Source: Spirochaetia bacterium (GTDB taxonomy: Bacteria; Spirochaetota; Spirochaetia; Treponematales; Breznakiellaceae). Taken from it: DNA of 5,964 nucleotides. The position numbers and the translations under genes were made by a program. The stretch is from assembly GCA_026002045.1 (NCBI GenBank), contig BOAV01000123.1, positions 1-5,964 of the forward strand. The letters are read 5' to 3'. The stretch's first letter is position 1; each line of letters begins with the position of its first letter. This document shows positions 4,644-5,964 of the stretch, piece after piece. The notes beneath the pieces are model-generated. The model made no database searches and had not been told where the DNA came from. It worked only from the letters and a program-made list of their open reading frames with translations.

Positions 4644-4813
4644 CGCATAACGTGAAAGCTATACGACGTTTTTGCGGTTGCGATAAAGGAAACCGCAGGT
4701 TTCCAGCAACCGCAAAAATGTGCCGGAAGAAAAACGCACAAAGGCCAAAGGCCGACTGCGTTTTTCTGTAGGCCGAGCCCCGAAGGGGCGATGCGTATAG
4801 CGTATGTTATGCG
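4644..4813 (-). repeat. attC5, full-length attC site (type A)
   Basis: Core arms are CGCATAAC (4644-4651) and GTTATGCG (4806-4813); inner arms are GCTATACG and CGTATAGC. It is nearly identical to attC1 at 766-939. The differences are confined to loops (ATA to GCA) and to one stem that changes on both sides: GCCGC/GCGGC in attC1 becomes GCCCC-GAA-GGGGC (4777-4789). A GAAAAACGCA/TGCGTTTTTC hairpin (4729-4766) encloses GGCC-AAA-GGCC. Confidence 0.8.
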
Positions 4814-4828
4814 AAGTAAAAAATTACT

Positions 4829-5782
4829 TTACATTATTTTTCTTACTGTATATATTACTATAAATATTATATTTAATATTTTTTCATATAATTTGTAATT
4901 CATTGAAAAAATTATTGGAATTAATCTTATTGGTAAATAACCCGTCATAATTATTAATATAATATTTGAATATAATGTTAAATCATTTAATTCTAAGTTC
5001 ATGTTTACTAATTCAATAATTGAAATATCATAATAAATAAATCCAATAAAAGTTCCGATTGAATACAAAAAGTATAATATGGTTGTGAAAATACTGTTTT
5101 CATATTCGAGTTCACAATATATAAATACTTTATCATAAATAATATTTATTATTTTATAACAAAATACAAATAACATTGCAGATGATACTATCGTAAATAT
5201 AATATTATCTATATGTGTTTCTATAATATAATTTATTGGATAAAATATTACAAATATTACAAAAAATGTAGATAACATATTATTAAAAGAATGATCAAAT
5301 GGTTTTTCATTTCTAAATATTTTTCTCTTGTTCTTTTTTATTTTTACTAATACTTTATCCATTAATTTATTTTCTTCATAATATTTTTCAACCCCGATTT
5401 GAAACCCATTTATAATACCAAAAACTATAACCACTATAGCACTAGTATATGGTTTATCAATTTGAATATAAAATGAATACATTATTCCAATATATGTTAA
5501 ACCGACAATTGGCATCACTATAAAATACAATAAAACTTTTACCCCACTTATGTTTGCAAATGCGTTAAATAAATTCTTTCTTTTTTTGTTATATAAGTAT
5601 ATAATTGAAATAATTTCACCCATAAATGCTGATGAAAAATATAATAAAATATATTTTAATAATATTGCAAAAAAACTATTCCCCATAACTAATATTTCCA
5701 TATAGGAATACCAATTATGTAAAAATATTGTTGCCAATATTAGCAAAACATTAATAATATTTTCAATTTTACGAATTGTCAT
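4829..5782 (-). CDS. Polytopic membrane protein of unknown function
   Basis: A 317-residue integral membrane protein with about eight or nine hydrophobic helices. They fall near residues 8-28, 34-61, 82-105, 112-130, 170-187, 191-214, 230-252, 267-290 and 302-315. The one sizeable polar loop (about 131-168) is Lys-rich (KVLVKIKKNKRKIFRNEKPFD) and so likely cytoplasmic. I recognise no transporter or enzyme motif. Codons are extremely AT-rich, more so than in C1, which suggests a separate origin. ATG 5782 has no ribosome-binding site at normal distance: GGAG (5797-5800) lies 14 nt upstream and overlaps the promoter spacer, so the message may be leaderless. It stops 15 nt before attC5 and is the only gene of C5. 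Confidence 0.78.
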   Translation of the reverse strand: MTIRKIENIINVLLILATIFLHNWYSYMEILVMGNSFFAILLKYILLYFSSAFMGEIISIIYLYNKKRKNLFNAFANISGVKVLLYFIVMPIVGLTYIGIMYSFYIQIDKPYTSAIVVIVFGIINGFQIGVEKYYEENKLMDKVLVKIKKNKRKIFRNEKPFDHSFNNMLSTFFVIFVIFYPINYIIETHIDNIIFTIVSSAMLFVFCYKIINIIYDKVFIYCELEYENSIFTTILYFLYSIGTFIGFIYYDISIIELVNMNLELNDLTLYSNIILIIMTGYLPIRLIPIIFSMNYKLYEKILNIIFIVIYTVRKIM

Positions 5783-5790
5783 AATATATA

Positions 5791-5819
5791 ATATTACTCC
5801 ATTTCATTATTTTATGCAA
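5791..5819 (-). promoter_or_regulatory. Promoter of cassette C5
   Basis: On the minus strand, -35 TTGCAT (5814-5819), a 17-nt spacer and -10 TAATAT (5791-5796). Only 8 nt separate the -10 from the ATG, so transcription would start at or next to the start codon. Confidence 0.55.
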
Positions 5820-5838
5820 TAGTTTTAATTTTTTATTT

Positions 5839-5964
5839 CGCATAACGTGGGCGCGGGTTTGCGCCGTGACGCGGAGGGCAGGCGAAGCCTGACCGTAGCG
5901 GCATGGCGTAAACCCGCAGTTAGGCGAAGTCCGCGTAGCGGCGAGCCTGACTGCGGGCTTGCCC
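5839..5964 (-). repeat. attC6, attC site (type B), cut by the window edge
   Basis: It starts with the core CGCATAAC (5839-5846) and continues as GTGGGCGCGGG. It is identical to 2656-2779 of attC3a for all 124 bases present (5841-5964). The remaining inner arm and the GTTRRRY core lie beyond the window. It implies that the array goes on to the right. Confidence 0.75.

Larger units (their letters stand above)
4046..4651 (-). repeat. Cassette C4 terminal inverted repeats
   Basis: The arm at 4046-4065 is the inverse of 4632-4651 in 19 of 20 positions. It reads GTTATGCGAA, then the variable base, then TGCAAATTG, the last being private to this cassette. The only mismatch is G4056 facing T4641. Confidence 0.86.
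4806..5846 (-). repeat. Cassette C5 terminal inverted repeats
   Basis: The longest pair: 4806-4826 is the inverse of 5826-5846 in 20 of 21 positions. After GTTATGCGAA and the variable base, the private part is TAAAAAATTA. The single mismatch is G4816 facing T5836. The arms flank the polytopic membrane protein and its promoter. Confidence 0.87.

Noticed and set aside
931..5846. Cassette ends as transposon or MITE inverted repeats with target duplications
   Set aside because: The distal sequence differs for each unit, no target duplications flank the units, and the ends sit next to attC-type cores. Kept instead as a property of the cassettes.
766..5964. CRISPR array
   Set aside because: The repeats are 140-175 nt, branched, in two classes, and separated by whole genes of unequal length; no short regular spacers.

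Overview
The window looks like part of a chromosomal (sedentary) integron cassette array from a spirochaete, most likely an oral or gut Treponema. Three things point there. The genes are very AT-rich and all lie on the minus strand. GC-rich, highly folded repeats separate them. These repeats end in GTTATGYGC or GTTAGGC and their inverse, which match or nearly match the attC core (RYYYAAC...GTTRRRY). A T. denticola integron with large attC sites is known from the literature; the genus call is inference, since no intI gene lies in the window.

Layout from left to right. Positions 1-118: the C-terminal end of an IS1595/ISXO2-type transposase on the plus strand, abutting a vapC toxin gene that stops early. 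C0 (about 120-773): vapBC. Site attC1 (766-939). C1 (979-2115): a secreted protein with a C-terminal discoidin-like domain. Minimal site attC2 (2213-2234). C2 (2243-2644): no convincing protein gene, but a promoter and a terminator that would make an RNA of about 155 nt. Site attC3a (2653-2794), a 35-nt hairpin payload with no gene (2788-2822), then attC3b (2816-2988). C3 (3011-3953): a two-gene operon of a four-helix membrane protein and a 77-residue protein. Minimal site attC4 (4032-4053). C4 (4069-4581): a probable lipoprotein. Site attC5 (4644-4813). C5 (4829-5782): a polytopic membrane protein. Site attC6 (5839-5964) is cut by the window edge.

In the coding (minus) orientation, every gene starts next to its own sigma-70-like promoter and stops 12-40 nt before an attC, the usual cassette architecture. 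Cassettes therefore seem independently expressed rather than dependent on an integron promoter. With G^TT cleavage, the expected mobile units are 4651-5845, 2822-4650, 2661-2821 and 774-2660. The second and fourth are double cassettes, because the sites inside them have lost the GTT.

The most striking unexplained structure is that each cassette's two outer ends are inverted repeats of 16-21 nt. They run well beyond the attC core, carry a sequence private to that cassette, and always contain one mismatch at the same place, a G.T wobble on the plus strand. The plus strand is the attC bottom strand that integron integrases use. This suggests either a common mechanism of cassette genesis or selection for an extended hairpin in the excised circle.
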